This document shows, in pieces, positions 1-5,664 of a stretch of DNA of 5,664 bases; position 1 is the stretch's first letter, and each line of letters begins with the position of its first letter. The notes below the pieces were generated by a model that had not been told where the DNA came from, made no database searches, and saw only the letters and a program-made list of their open reading frames with translations. The translations under genes and the position numbers were made by a program. The stretch is from an uncultured Nitrosomonadales bacterium (lineage in GTDB: Bacteria; Pseudomonadota; Gammaproteobacteria; Burkholderiales; Methylophilaceae), in the NCBI GenBank assembly GCA_946481065.1, contig CAMLMA010000115.1:1-5664 (forward strand), given 5' to 3'.

Positions 1-1457
1 GGGTCGTTCCAGATGGTGCGGATCATGGAAGGCCAGGGCTTCTTCACGACCAGCAGGCCGCCGCCGGTGCCTTCGACCGGCGTGCCATCCTCATGCACGA
101 TATCCATCATGATGCCGGGCAATGGCAAGGTGCAGGAGCCGGGCTTGGTCGGTACGGCGCCGGGTAACGGCGCGATCATGTGCGCGCCGGTCTCGGTCTG
201 CCACCAGGTATCGGCGATGGGACAGCGTTCCTTGCCGACCACGGTGTGGTACCACATCCAGGCTTCGGGGTTGATCGGTTCGCCCACGGTGCCCAGCAGG
301 CGCAGGCTGGAGAGATCGTATTGGTTCGGCAGGTCGGCACCGAGCTTGATCAGCGAGCGGATGGCGGTCGGCGCGGTGTAGAAGATGCTGACCTTGTGCT
401 TTTCGATCATCTGCCAGAAACGTCCGGCATCCGGGTAGGTCGGCACGCCTTCGAAGATGACTTCGGTGCCGCCCAGCGCCAGCGGGCCATAGGTGACGTA
501 GGTGTGGCCGGTGATCCAGCCGACGTCGGCCGTGCACCAGAAGATATCGGCGGATTTGTAGTCGAATACCCATTTCATGCTCATGATGGCGCCGAGCAGG
601 TAGCCGCCAGTGGAGTGCTGCACGCCCTTGGGCTTGCCGGTCGAACCGGAGGTGTAGAGGATGAACAGCGGATGCTCTGCGCTGACCCAGGTCGGTTCGC
701 ACTGGTCGGATGCCGTACTTTCGAGTTCATGCCACCAGACGTCGCGATTCGCGTCCCATTGCACCTCGCCGGCGGTGCGCTTGTAGACGATGACTTTCTT
801 CACGCCTTCGCAACCGCCGTAGGTCAACGATTCGTCGACCGCAGGTTTGAGCGGCATGGCCTTGCCGCCGCGGAACTGACCGTCAGCCGTGATGATGAGC
901 GAGGCACCGACATCGGTGATGCGTTCATGCAGGCTCTTGGCGGAGAAGCCGCCGAACACCACGGAGTGGATGGCGCCTATGCGAGCACAGGCTTGCATGG
1001 CGACGACCGCCTCGATGCTCATCGGCAGGTAGATGATGACGCGGTCGCCAAGGCCGATGCCTTGCGATTTCAATACGTTCGCGAAGCGGCAGACGCGCTG
1101 ATGGAGCTGTCTGTAAGTGATGTTGGTGGTTTGGCCATCGTCGCCTTCGAAGATCAGCGCGGTCTTGTCGCCGCGCGAGGCCAGGTGGCGGTCGAGGCAA
1201 TTGTAGGAGGCATTCAGCTGGCCGTCATGGAACCAGCGATAGAAAGGCGCGTTGGATTCGTCGAGGACCTGGCTGAAGGGTTTGTGCCAGTCGAGTTCCT
1301 GCCGTGCCAGGTCAGCCCAGAAACCGGTGTAATCCTGAGTGGCCTGATCGCATAGCGCCTGATAAGCCGACATGCCGGAAACGGTGGCAGATTGCTTGAA
1401 TGATTCGTGCGGGGGGAAGACACGGGTTTCTGAAAGCACGGATTCGATCGACGACAT
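1..1457 (-). CDS. acs: Acetyl-CoA synthetase (AMP-forming), N-terminal 485 residues; C-terminus beyond the left edge
   Basis: Acs activates acetate in the cytoplasm: acetate + ATP gives acetyl-AMP + PPi, then CoA gives acetyl-CoA + AMP. I translated the minus strand from the ATG at 1457; the frame is open to the window edge with no stop, giving 485 whole codons of a family of about 650 residues. The N-terminal ACAS domain includes [11 protein letters not shown] (81-91). The AMP-binding domain carries the P-loop [10 protein letters not shown] (269-278), GTVGEP (389-394) and DTWWQTETG (416-424). The residues lining the acetyl pocket in Salmonella Acs (V310, T311, V386, W414) correspond to I315, T316, V391 and W419. 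The bulky Trp supports acetate over longer acids. RGG at 194-196 matches a CoA-contact region. The C-terminal lid with the catalytic, acetylatable lysine (K609 in Salmonella) is outside the window. The start is fixed by a strong ribosome binding site and by the family-like N-terminus MSSIESVL. It is transcribed divergently from glnE. No frameshift is visible. Confidence 0.97.
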   Translation of the reverse strand, partial: MSSIESVLSETRVFPPHESFKQSATVSGMSAYQALCDQATQDYTGFWADLARQELDWHKPFSQVLDESNAPFYRWFHDGQLNASYNCLDRHLASRGDKTALIFEGDDGQTTNITYRQLHQRVCRFANVLKSQGIGLGDRVIIYLPMSIEAVVAMQACARIGAIHSVVFGGFSAKSLHERITDVGASLIITADGQFRGGKAMPLKPAVDESLTYGGCEGVKKVIVYKRTAGEVQWDANRDVWWHELESTASDQCEPTWVSAEHPLFILYTSGSTGKPKGVQHSTGGYLLGAIMSMKWVFDYKSADIFWCTADVGWITGHTYVTYGPLALGGTEVIFEGVPTYPDAGRFWQMIEKHKVSIFYTAPTAIRSLIKLGADLPNQYDLSSLRLLGTVGEPINPEAWMWYHTVVGKERCPIADTWWQTETGAHMIAPLPGAVPTKPGSCTLPLPGIMMDIVHEDGTPVEGTGGGLLVVKKPWPSMIRTIWND

Positions 1458-1461
1458 AAAA

Positions 1462-1468
1462 CTCCTCC
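1462..1468 (-). promoter_or_regulatory. Ribosome binding site of acs
   Basis: On the minus strand the sequence reads GGAGGAG, then TTTT, then the ATG at 1457. The GGAGG core sits 6 nt before the start codon, close to ideal spacing. It is the strongest Shine-Dalgarno match in the window and fixes the acs start. Confidence 0.85.
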
Positions 1469-1494
1469 AGAGAATACTTATGCAACTGATTTCT

Positions 1495-1500
1495 TATGAT
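1495..1500 (+). promoter_or_regulatory. Candidate -10 box (TATGAT) for glnE
   Basis: TATGAT matches the sigma-70 consensus TATAAT at five of six positions. Transcription would begin near 1507, leaving a leader of about 20 nt before the ATG at 1526. No recognisable -35 hexamer lies 16-18 bp upstream, so it may need an activator or may be chance in AT-rich DNA. An alternative, TAGAAT at 1516-1521, also scores five of six but would place the transcript start at or after the 1526 ATG, implying translation from 1553. Confidence 0.25.
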
Positions 1501-1512
1501 TTATGGCAAACC

Positions 1513-1525
1513 GCTTAGAATAAGC
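1513..1525. repeat. Small perfect inverted repeat abutting the glnE start
   Basis: The sequence GCTTA-GAA-TAAGC has 5-bp arms that pair perfectly around a 3-nt centre. It ends on the base before the ATG at 1526. It could be half-sites of a small operator or a short RNA stem just ahead of the start codon. At 5 bp per arm it could also be chance. Confidence 0.4.
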
Positions 1526-4291
1526 ATGATAACCCAATCATCCGATATTGAGATGCCAAACCTCGACCAGATATTGCAGCAGAACGCCACCCTGACCGAT
1601 GACGAAAAGCGCCTCGCGCACGCCGTCTGGTGCAGTCCCTACCTTAAACGCCTGCTCGAAAGCGATGCGACCTTACTGCCCGAACTGATGGCGCAATTGC
1701 ACCAGCCCTGGACACCGGCCGACATGCAGGATTGGCTCGAGGCGGAACCGGTGAACGATGAGGCCACGCTCAAGCGTGCGCTGCGTAAATTGCGCCAGCG
1801 CGTCATGCTGCGGCTGATCGTGCGCGATCTGGGTGGGCTGGGAGACCTCGACGAGGTCATGCGGGTGACCTCTGCCTTGGCCGAAGTCGCGGTGCAGTTC
1901 GCCCTGCAACGCTTGACGCCGGACCTGCAGCGGCAATATGGCGCACCCATCGGCGAATCCGGCAAGCCGCAGGCGTTGCTGGTGGTCGGTATGGGCAAGC
2001 TCGGCGGCGGGGAGCTTAACGTCTCGTCCGATATCGACCTCATCTTCGCCTTCGACGAGGATGGCGAAACCGATGGCGAGCGCCCGATCAGCAATGGCGA
2101 GTTCTTTACAAGGCTGGGCAAGAAACTGATCGCCGCCATCGACGACGTCACCGAGGATGGGTTCGTCTTCCGCGTCGACATGCGACTGCGCCCGTATGGC
2201 TCGGAAGGTCCGCTGGCCTGCAGCCTCGCCATGCTGGAGGAGTATTACCAGAATCAGGGGCGCGAGTGGGAGCGTTACGCCTGGATCAAGGGGCGGGTCA
2301 TCGCTGGCGAAGGCAAGACGCTGGCCGACCTGCTGCGGCCGTTCGTCTTCCGCAAATACCTGGATTATGGGGCGTTCGCTTCCATGCGCGATCTCAAGGT
2401 GCAGATCCAGCGCGACGTCAATCGCCGTGACTTGCACGACAACATCAAGCTCGGCCGCGGTGGCATTCGCGAGATCGAGTTCATCGCGCAGGTGTTCCAG
2501 CTGATTCGCGGCGGCCGTGACGCCAGCCTGCAGATCCGGCCGACGCTGGCGGTCTTGCAGTTGCTCGGCGAAAAGGGGCTGATGCCGCAAGCCACGGTGG
2601 ATGAATTGACCGTGGCCTATGTATTCCTGCGGAATCTGGAGCACCGCCTGCAATATCTTGAAGATGCGCAGACCCAGGATCTGCCGAAAAACGAGGCGGC
2701 GCAGGCACGGATCACGCGCGCCATGGGCTTTGACGACTGGGCGGCCTTCCGTGAGGCGCTGGAAATCCATCGTCAGCGGGTCCAGCGACATTTCACCGAG
2801 CTTTTCAGCGAACCCGAAGGCAAGGACGCTCCGGATGAAGACGGGCCACTCAAGCAGGCGAAAGCGCTGTGGCAGGGCTTGCTAGCGGAACCGCAGGCCA
2901 TGGCTGTGCTGGAGGCGCTCGGTTACCGGCAGGCCGAAGACACCTTGCGTCGGCTCACTGGCCAGCATAGCGGTAGCCGCTATCAGCATCTGCCCGAGCT
3001 CAGTCGTCAGCGTTTCGATGCGCTGATGCCCATGGCCATCGCCCAGTCGGCGCAGACGCCCGATCCGGACCAGACCTTGAGTCGCATCTCCGATCTCATG
3101 GATAGCATCTGTCGCCGCGCCAGTTACCTGGCCTTGCTCGCCGAGTTCCCGGACGCGCTGGCGCTGGTGGTGCGGCTTGCCGGCGCCAGCCCCTGGCTCA
3201 GCCAGTATCTTTCCCAGCATCCCATCCTGCTCGACGAGTTGCTGGATACGCGTAACCTTTACGCTGCACCGGATTTTGGGGCTATGCGCAGCGAGCTGGA
3301 ACGCCGTTTGGCCGACGTGGCGGGCGACGTCGAGCGGCAGATGGATGTCATGCGGCATTTCAAGCACGCCGCCGTGTTCCGTTTCGCCGCCAAGGACGTC
3401 GCCGGCGAGTTGCCCTTGCGCACCCTGTCAGATTACCTGAGCGAGCTGGCGGACATGATCCTCGATGTCACGCTACAGACGGTTTGGCCGACACTCCGTG
3501 GCATCCACCGCGAAGTGCCGAGATTCGCCGTCATCGGCTACGGCAAACTCGGCGGCAAGGAGCTTGGCTATGCCTCGGATCTCGACATCATCTTCCTTTA
3601 CGACGACGATGCGGCGGATGCCCGCGACATCTATGCGCGCTTCGGCCAGCGGCTCAACAACTGGCTCAACAGCCTGACCTCGGCCGGCATGCTCTATGAA
3701 ACCGATCTTGCCTTGCGGCCGGACGGCGCCAGTGGCTTGCTAGTGAGCTCGGTCGAGGCGTTCCGCGAATATCAGTTGCACAAGGCCTGGATCTGGGAAC
3801 ATCAAGCCCTGACGCGGGCACGTTTCAGCGCGGGGGATGCCGCCATTGGCGGTGCCTTCGAAGCCATTCGCAAAGAGGTGCTGATGCAGGCGCGTGACCT
3901 TGCCGCGTTGAAGGCGGAAGTGATCGCCATGCGGCAGAAGATGCTGGATGGGCATCCCAATCACGGTGAGCTGTTCGATCTCAAGCACGACCGCGGCGGC
4001 ATCATCGATGTCGAATTCATCGTGCAGTACCTGGTGCTGGCGCATGCGCCGCAGCACGCGGTGCTGACAGCCAACCGCGGCAATGTCGCATTGCTGGCGC
4101 AATTGGCGGCGCTGGGCCTGATCGAGGAAGCGCTGGCGCAGCAGGTAGGGGAGGCGTATGTCGAATATCGTCGCCTGCAGCACGCCATCCGACTACAGGG
4201 GCAGACCAAGGCGCAATTGGCGGCGGACGCCGTGGCAGTGCATATCGCAGCGGTGCGCAGCCTGTGGCTGCAAGTGTTCGGGTCGGACTAG
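1526..4291 (+). CDS. glnE: Bifunctional glutamine synthetase adenylyltransferase/adenylyl-removing enzyme
   Basis: GlnE attaches AMP to glutamine synthetase when glutamine is plentiful (lowering its activity) and removes it under nitrogen limitation, responding to PII protein. The 921-residue protein (counted from 1526) is close to E. coli GlnE (about 946) and has both nucleotidyltransferase halves. The N-terminal adenylyl-removing half has GMGKLGGGELN (155-165) with metal-binding D169 and D171 in SSDIDLIF, then RPYGSEG (222-228) and GRGGIREIEF (310-319). A variable acidic linker follows at about 427-440. The C-terminal adenylyltransferase half begins near ASPWLSQYLSQHP (554 on) and has GYGKLGGKELGYASDLDIIF with D685 and D687, RPDG (731-734) and DRGGIIDVEF (822-831). 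All key acidic residues are present, so both activities should be intact. The start is uncertain: in-frame ATGs lie at 1496, 1526 and 1553, none with a good ribosome binding site. I prefer 1526 because the 1496 ATG overlaps a possible -10 box. It is a single-gene unit with no glnA, glnB or glnD nearby. Confidence 0.97.
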   Translation: MITQSSDIEMPNLDQILQQNATLTDDEKRLAHAVWCSPYLKRLLESDATLLPELMAQLHQPWTPADMQDWLEAEPVNDEATLKRALRKLRQRVMLRLIVRDLGGLGDLDEVMRVTSALAEVAVQFALQRLTPDLQRQYGAPIGESGKPQALLVVGMGKLGGGELNVSSDIDLIFAFDEDGETDGERPISNGEFFTRLGKKLIAAIDDVTEDGFVFRVDMRLRPYGSEGPLACSLAMLEEYYQNQGREWERYAWIKGRVIAGEGKTLADLLRPFVFRKYLDYGAFASMRDLKVQIQRDVNRRDLHDNIKLGRGGIREIEFIAQVFQLIRGGRDASLQIRPTLAVLQLLGEKGLMPQATVDELTVAYVFLRNLEHRLQYLEDAQTQDLPKNEAAQARITRAMGFDDWAAFREALEIHRQRVQRHFTELFSEPEGKDAPDEDGPLKQAKALWQGLLAEPQAMAVLEALGYRQAEDTLRRLTGQHSGSRYQHLPELSRQRFDALMPMAIAQSAQTPDPDQTLSRISDLMDSICRRASYLALLAEFPDALALVVRLAGASPWLSQYLSQHPILLDELLDTRNLYAAPDFGAMRSELERRLADVAGDVERQMDVMRHFKHAAVFRFAAKDVAGELPLRTLSDYLSELADMILDVTLQTVWPTLRGIHREVPRFAVIGYGKLGGKELGYASDLDIIFLYDDDAADARDIYARFGQRLNNWLNSLTSAGMLYETDLALRPDGASGLLVSSVEAFREYQLHKAWIWEHQALTRARFSAGDAAIGGAFEAIRKEVLMQARDLAALKAEVIAMRQKMLDGHPNHGELFDLKHDRGGIIDVEFIVQYLVLAHAPQHAVLTANRGNVALLAQLAALGLIEEALAQQVGEAYVEYRRLQHAIRLQGQTKAQLAADAVAVHIAAVRSLWLQVFGSD

Positions 4292-4313
4292 CGACGCACG
4301 GTGAGTCCGGGCC
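4280..4313. terminator. Possible hairpin shared by convergent gene ends
   Basis: CGGACT (4284-4289) pairs perfectly with AGTCCG (4304-4309). The stem extends outward by one T-G wobble, one mismatch and two G-C pairs (4280-4281 with 4312-4313). The loop is 14 nt. It covers the glnE stop codon and ends four bases before the last base of the facing gene, where a bidirectional terminator would be expected. Neither strand has a T-run after the stem, so it is not a standard intrinsic terminator. Confidence 0.3.
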
Positions 4314-4316
4314 AGC

Positions 4317-5633
4317 TCAGGGCTTGGCCGCCGTCACTCGCCAAATGGTGTTGCCGACGTCATCGGCCACCAGCAAAGCCCCTTGCGCATCAAAGGCGAC
4401 CCCTACCGGCCGACCCCAGGCCTTGCCATCCGGGCTGAGGAATCCGGTCAGGATGTCCACCGGCTCCCCTGAGGGTTTCCCCTGGTCGAACGGCACATAG
4501 ATCACCTTGTAACCACTTTGCGGGTCGCGGTTCCATGAACCATGCTGACCGACGAAAGCGCCGTGGCGGAATCTTTCCGGCAACTTGTCGCCCTCTGCCC
4601 ATGCGAGGCCGAGGGAAGCGGTATGCGGGCCGAGTGCGTAATCAGGTTTGATGGCTTTCGCCACCAGGTCTGGTCTCTGCGGTTGCACCCGTTCATCGAC
4701 GTTATTGCCGTAATAGCTATAGGGCCAGCCGTAGAAGCCGCCGTCTTTTACCGAGGTCAGGTAATCCGGCACCAGGTCGCTACCGATCTCGTCACGCTCG
4801 TTGACGACGGTCCACAGCTGACCGCTTCCCGGTTCCCACATCATGCCCACCGGATTGCGCAGACCAGAGGCGAAGACGCGGTGCTGGCCGCTGGCGAGGT
4901 CGATCTCCCAGATGGCCGCTCGCCCTTGCTCGATGTCCATGCCGTTCTCGCCGACGTTGCTGTTGGAGCCAACGGCAGCGTAGAGCTTGCTGCCGTCCTG
5001 GCTGGCGATGATGTTCTTGGTCCAGTGATGGTTGAGCGGCAGGCCCGGTAAGTCGACCAGCTTTTCGCCGGGAGTCTTGATCTCGGTCTGGCCTGGGGCA
5101 TAGGTGAAGCGCACCACCGCATCGGCATTGGCGACATATAGCTGATCGCCGACCAGTGCCATGCCGAACGGGGAATGCAAGCCTTGCAACAGCGTGGAGC
5201 GGAATTCCGCCACGCCATCACCGTCGGCATCGCGCAACAAAGTGATGCGATTGGGGCTGGCGACGCGGGCACCGACATTCTTCATGACGATGCCGGAGAT
5301 CCAGCCCTTGAGGCTGAATCCGCTGTCCCCCTTGGGCGGTGCGCTGCTCTCGGCAACGAGGATATCGCCATTGGGCAGCCTGTAGACCCAGCGCGGATGT
5401 GACAGGTCGCTGGCGAAAGCCTGTACCTGAACGTCACTGGCGGCACTCGGCCTCGCATTCGTCGGCCAGCCGACGGCTGGCGAGGTCTTGACGGTGGGGA
5501 TCAGCATCTTCTTCGGCGGCGGCAAGGTCGGGTCGGGCCCGATACCGGCAGAGACCGGTAGCTGGGCGACATCGCCGCAGGCGGCAAGGGTCAGCAACAG
5601 CGAGAGGATGAGTGGGGTACGGTAATACGGCAT
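4317..5633 (-). CDS. PQQ-dependent sugar dehydrogenase, glucose/sorbosone dehydrogenase family, predicted lipoprotein
   Basis: The 438-residue protein belongs to the soluble glucose/sorbosone dehydrogenase (GSDH) beta-propeller family, whose characterised members oxidise sugars using pyrroloquinoline quinone and calcium. The N-terminus is a lipoprotein signal: hydrophobic LILSLLLTL then lipobox L16-A17-A18-C19. Gly rather than Asp at +2 suggests outer-membrane sorting. A proline-rich spacer (about 32-56) precedes the propeller. Visible landmarks are [17 protein letters not shown] (79-95), DADGDG (135-140, Ca-like loop), NHHW (201-204), GLRNPVG (257-263), VNERDE (277-282), [11 protein letters not shown] (299-309), HGSWNR (364-369) and GRPVGVAFD (407-415). 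By analogy with Acinetobacter soluble glucose dehydrogenase, H202 or H203 and R259 could be the counterparts of catalytic His144 and PQQ-contacting Arg228; I infer this without an alignment. The start at 5633 is supported by a ribosome binding site and the signal peptide. Its 3' end faces glnE across 25 bp. No PQQ synthesis gene is in the window, and the true substrate cannot be read from sequence. Confidence 0.9.
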   Translation of the reverse strand: MPYYRTPLILSLLLTLAACGDVAQLPVSAGIGPDPTLPPPKKMLIPTVKTSPAVGWPTNARPSAASDVQVQAFASDLSHPRWVYRLPNGDILVAESSAPPKGDSGFSLKGWISGIVMKNVGARVASPNRITLLRDADGDGVAEFRSTLLQGLHSPFGMALVGDQLYVANADAVVRFTYAPGQTEIKTPGEKLVDLPGLPLNHHWTKNIIASQDGSKLYAAVGSNSNVGENGMDIEQGRAAIWEIDLASGQHRVFASGLRNPVGMMWEPGSGQLWTVVNERDEIGSDLVPDYLTSVKDGGFYGWPYSYYGNNVDERVQPQRPDLVAKAIKPDYALGPHTASLGLAWAEGDKLPERFRHGAFVGQHGSWNRDPQSGYKVIYVPFDQGKPSGEPVDILTGFLSPDGKAWGRPVGVAFDAQGALLVADDVGNTIWRVTAAKP

Positions 5634-5640
5634 TCCTGGT

Positions 5641-5646
5641 TCCTTT
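5641..5646 (-). promoter_or_regulatory. Ribosome binding site of the PQQ dehydrogenase lipoprotein gene
   Basis: On the minus strand AAAGGA precedes the ATG at 5633, with 7 nt between AGGA and the start codon. This supports 5633 over an ATG at 5649 that opens a different, non-family frame. Beyond the site only 18 bp remain, so any promoter lies outside the window. Confidence 0.7.
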
Positions 5647-5664
5647 CATACGGCTGGCGATGCG

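Larger units (their letters stand above)
1458..1525. promoter_or_regulatory. Divergent acs-glnE intergenic control region
   Basis: This AT-rich gap separates two head-to-head genes and is clearly richer in A and T than the coding DNA on either side. It must carry the 5' leaders, and probably the promoters, of both genes. The hexamer CTTATG occurs twice (1477-1482 and 1493-1498). On the minus strand TATCAT (1526-1531) is a possible -10 box for acs, which would give a leader of about 60 nt, but I see no convincing -35 box for either direction. I recognise no CRP-like palindrome and no clear sigma-54 element. That the region is regulatory follows from gene layout; the individual boxes are weak. 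Confidence 0.6.

Noticed and set aside
180..1355. A 391-codon open frame on the plus strand, antisense to acs.
   Set aside because: It is in exact codon register opposite acs. Antisense stops in this register need sense codons TTA, CTA or TCA, which this gene rarely uses. It ends at a CTA Leu codon of acs, and its translation resembles no family I know. It is a shadow of codon bias.
1458..1525. A possible sigma-54 or CRP site controlling acs or glnE.
   Set aside because: I looked for GG-N10-GC and TGTGA-N6-TCACA patterns on both strands and found no convincing match.
1673..2791. A 372-codon open frame on the minus strand within glnE.
   Set aside because: It has the same cause: codon-aligned antisense to glnE, where TTA, CTA and TCA codons are scarce. 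There is no ribosome binding site or recognisable domain, and the sense strand is clearly glnE.
4096..4225. An exact 16-bp direct repeat (GGCGCAATTGGCGGCG) at 4096-4111 and 4210-4225.
   Set aside because: Both copies are in the same glnE frame and encode AQLAA in helical segments near the C-terminus. Similar residues plus shared codon preference explain it; nothing suggests an insertion or attachment site.
4542..5051. A 169-codon plus-strand open frame opposite the PQQ dehydrogenase gene.
   Set aside because: It is codon-aligned antisense to a well-supported family gene, with no recognisable product.
1..5664. A search for an undescribed system: mobile element, defence island, CRISPR, toxin-antitoxin, phage genes, RNA genes.
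   Set aside because: Three housekeeping or metabolic genes cover almost the whole window. The gaps are too short for further genes, and no terminal repeats, spacer arrays or structured RNA signatures are visible.

Overview
The window is an ordinary stretch of bacterial chromosome: three protein-coding genes fill nearly all of it, with two short intergenic gaps. The DNA is moderately GC-rich, codons mostly end in G or C, and the genes are tightly packed. The acetyl-CoA synthetase N-terminus, the bifunctional GlnE and the PQQ-type lipoprotein together look proteobacterial. The Acs N-terminus most resembles betaproteobacterial enzymes as I remember them. The class assignment is an inference from family resemblance, not a search.

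Layout: positions 1-1457 (minus strand) hold the N-terminal 485 codons of acetyl-CoA synthetase (acs); its C-terminus lies beyond the left edge. An AT-rich gap of about 70 bp follows and must hold the start signals of both acs and the divergent glnE. glnE runs on the plus strand from about 1526 to 4291 and encodes the full-length two-headed glutamine synthetase adenylyltransferase/adenylyl-removing enzyme. After a 25-bp convergent gap, 4317-5633 (minus strand) encodes a complete secreted lipoprotein of the PQQ-dependent glucose/sorbosone dehydrogenase family. The last 31 bp hold only its ribosome binding site and leader.

Functionally, acs activates acetate for central carbon metabolism. GlnE tunes glutamine synthetase to nitrogen status. 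The lipoprotein probably oxidises a sugar or similar compound at the cell envelope. The three are not an operon: acs and glnE diverge, and glnE and the dehydrogenase converge. I see no shared pathway beyond general carbon and nitrogen metabolism.

I found no mobile element, CRISPR array, tRNA, rRNA, phage gene or defence/toxin module. I do not see an undescribed system here. The points that merit a look are the unresolved glnE start and its overlap with promoter-like sequence, a small palindrome at that start, a hairpin between the convergent genes, and the unknown substrate of the PQQ lipoprotein.
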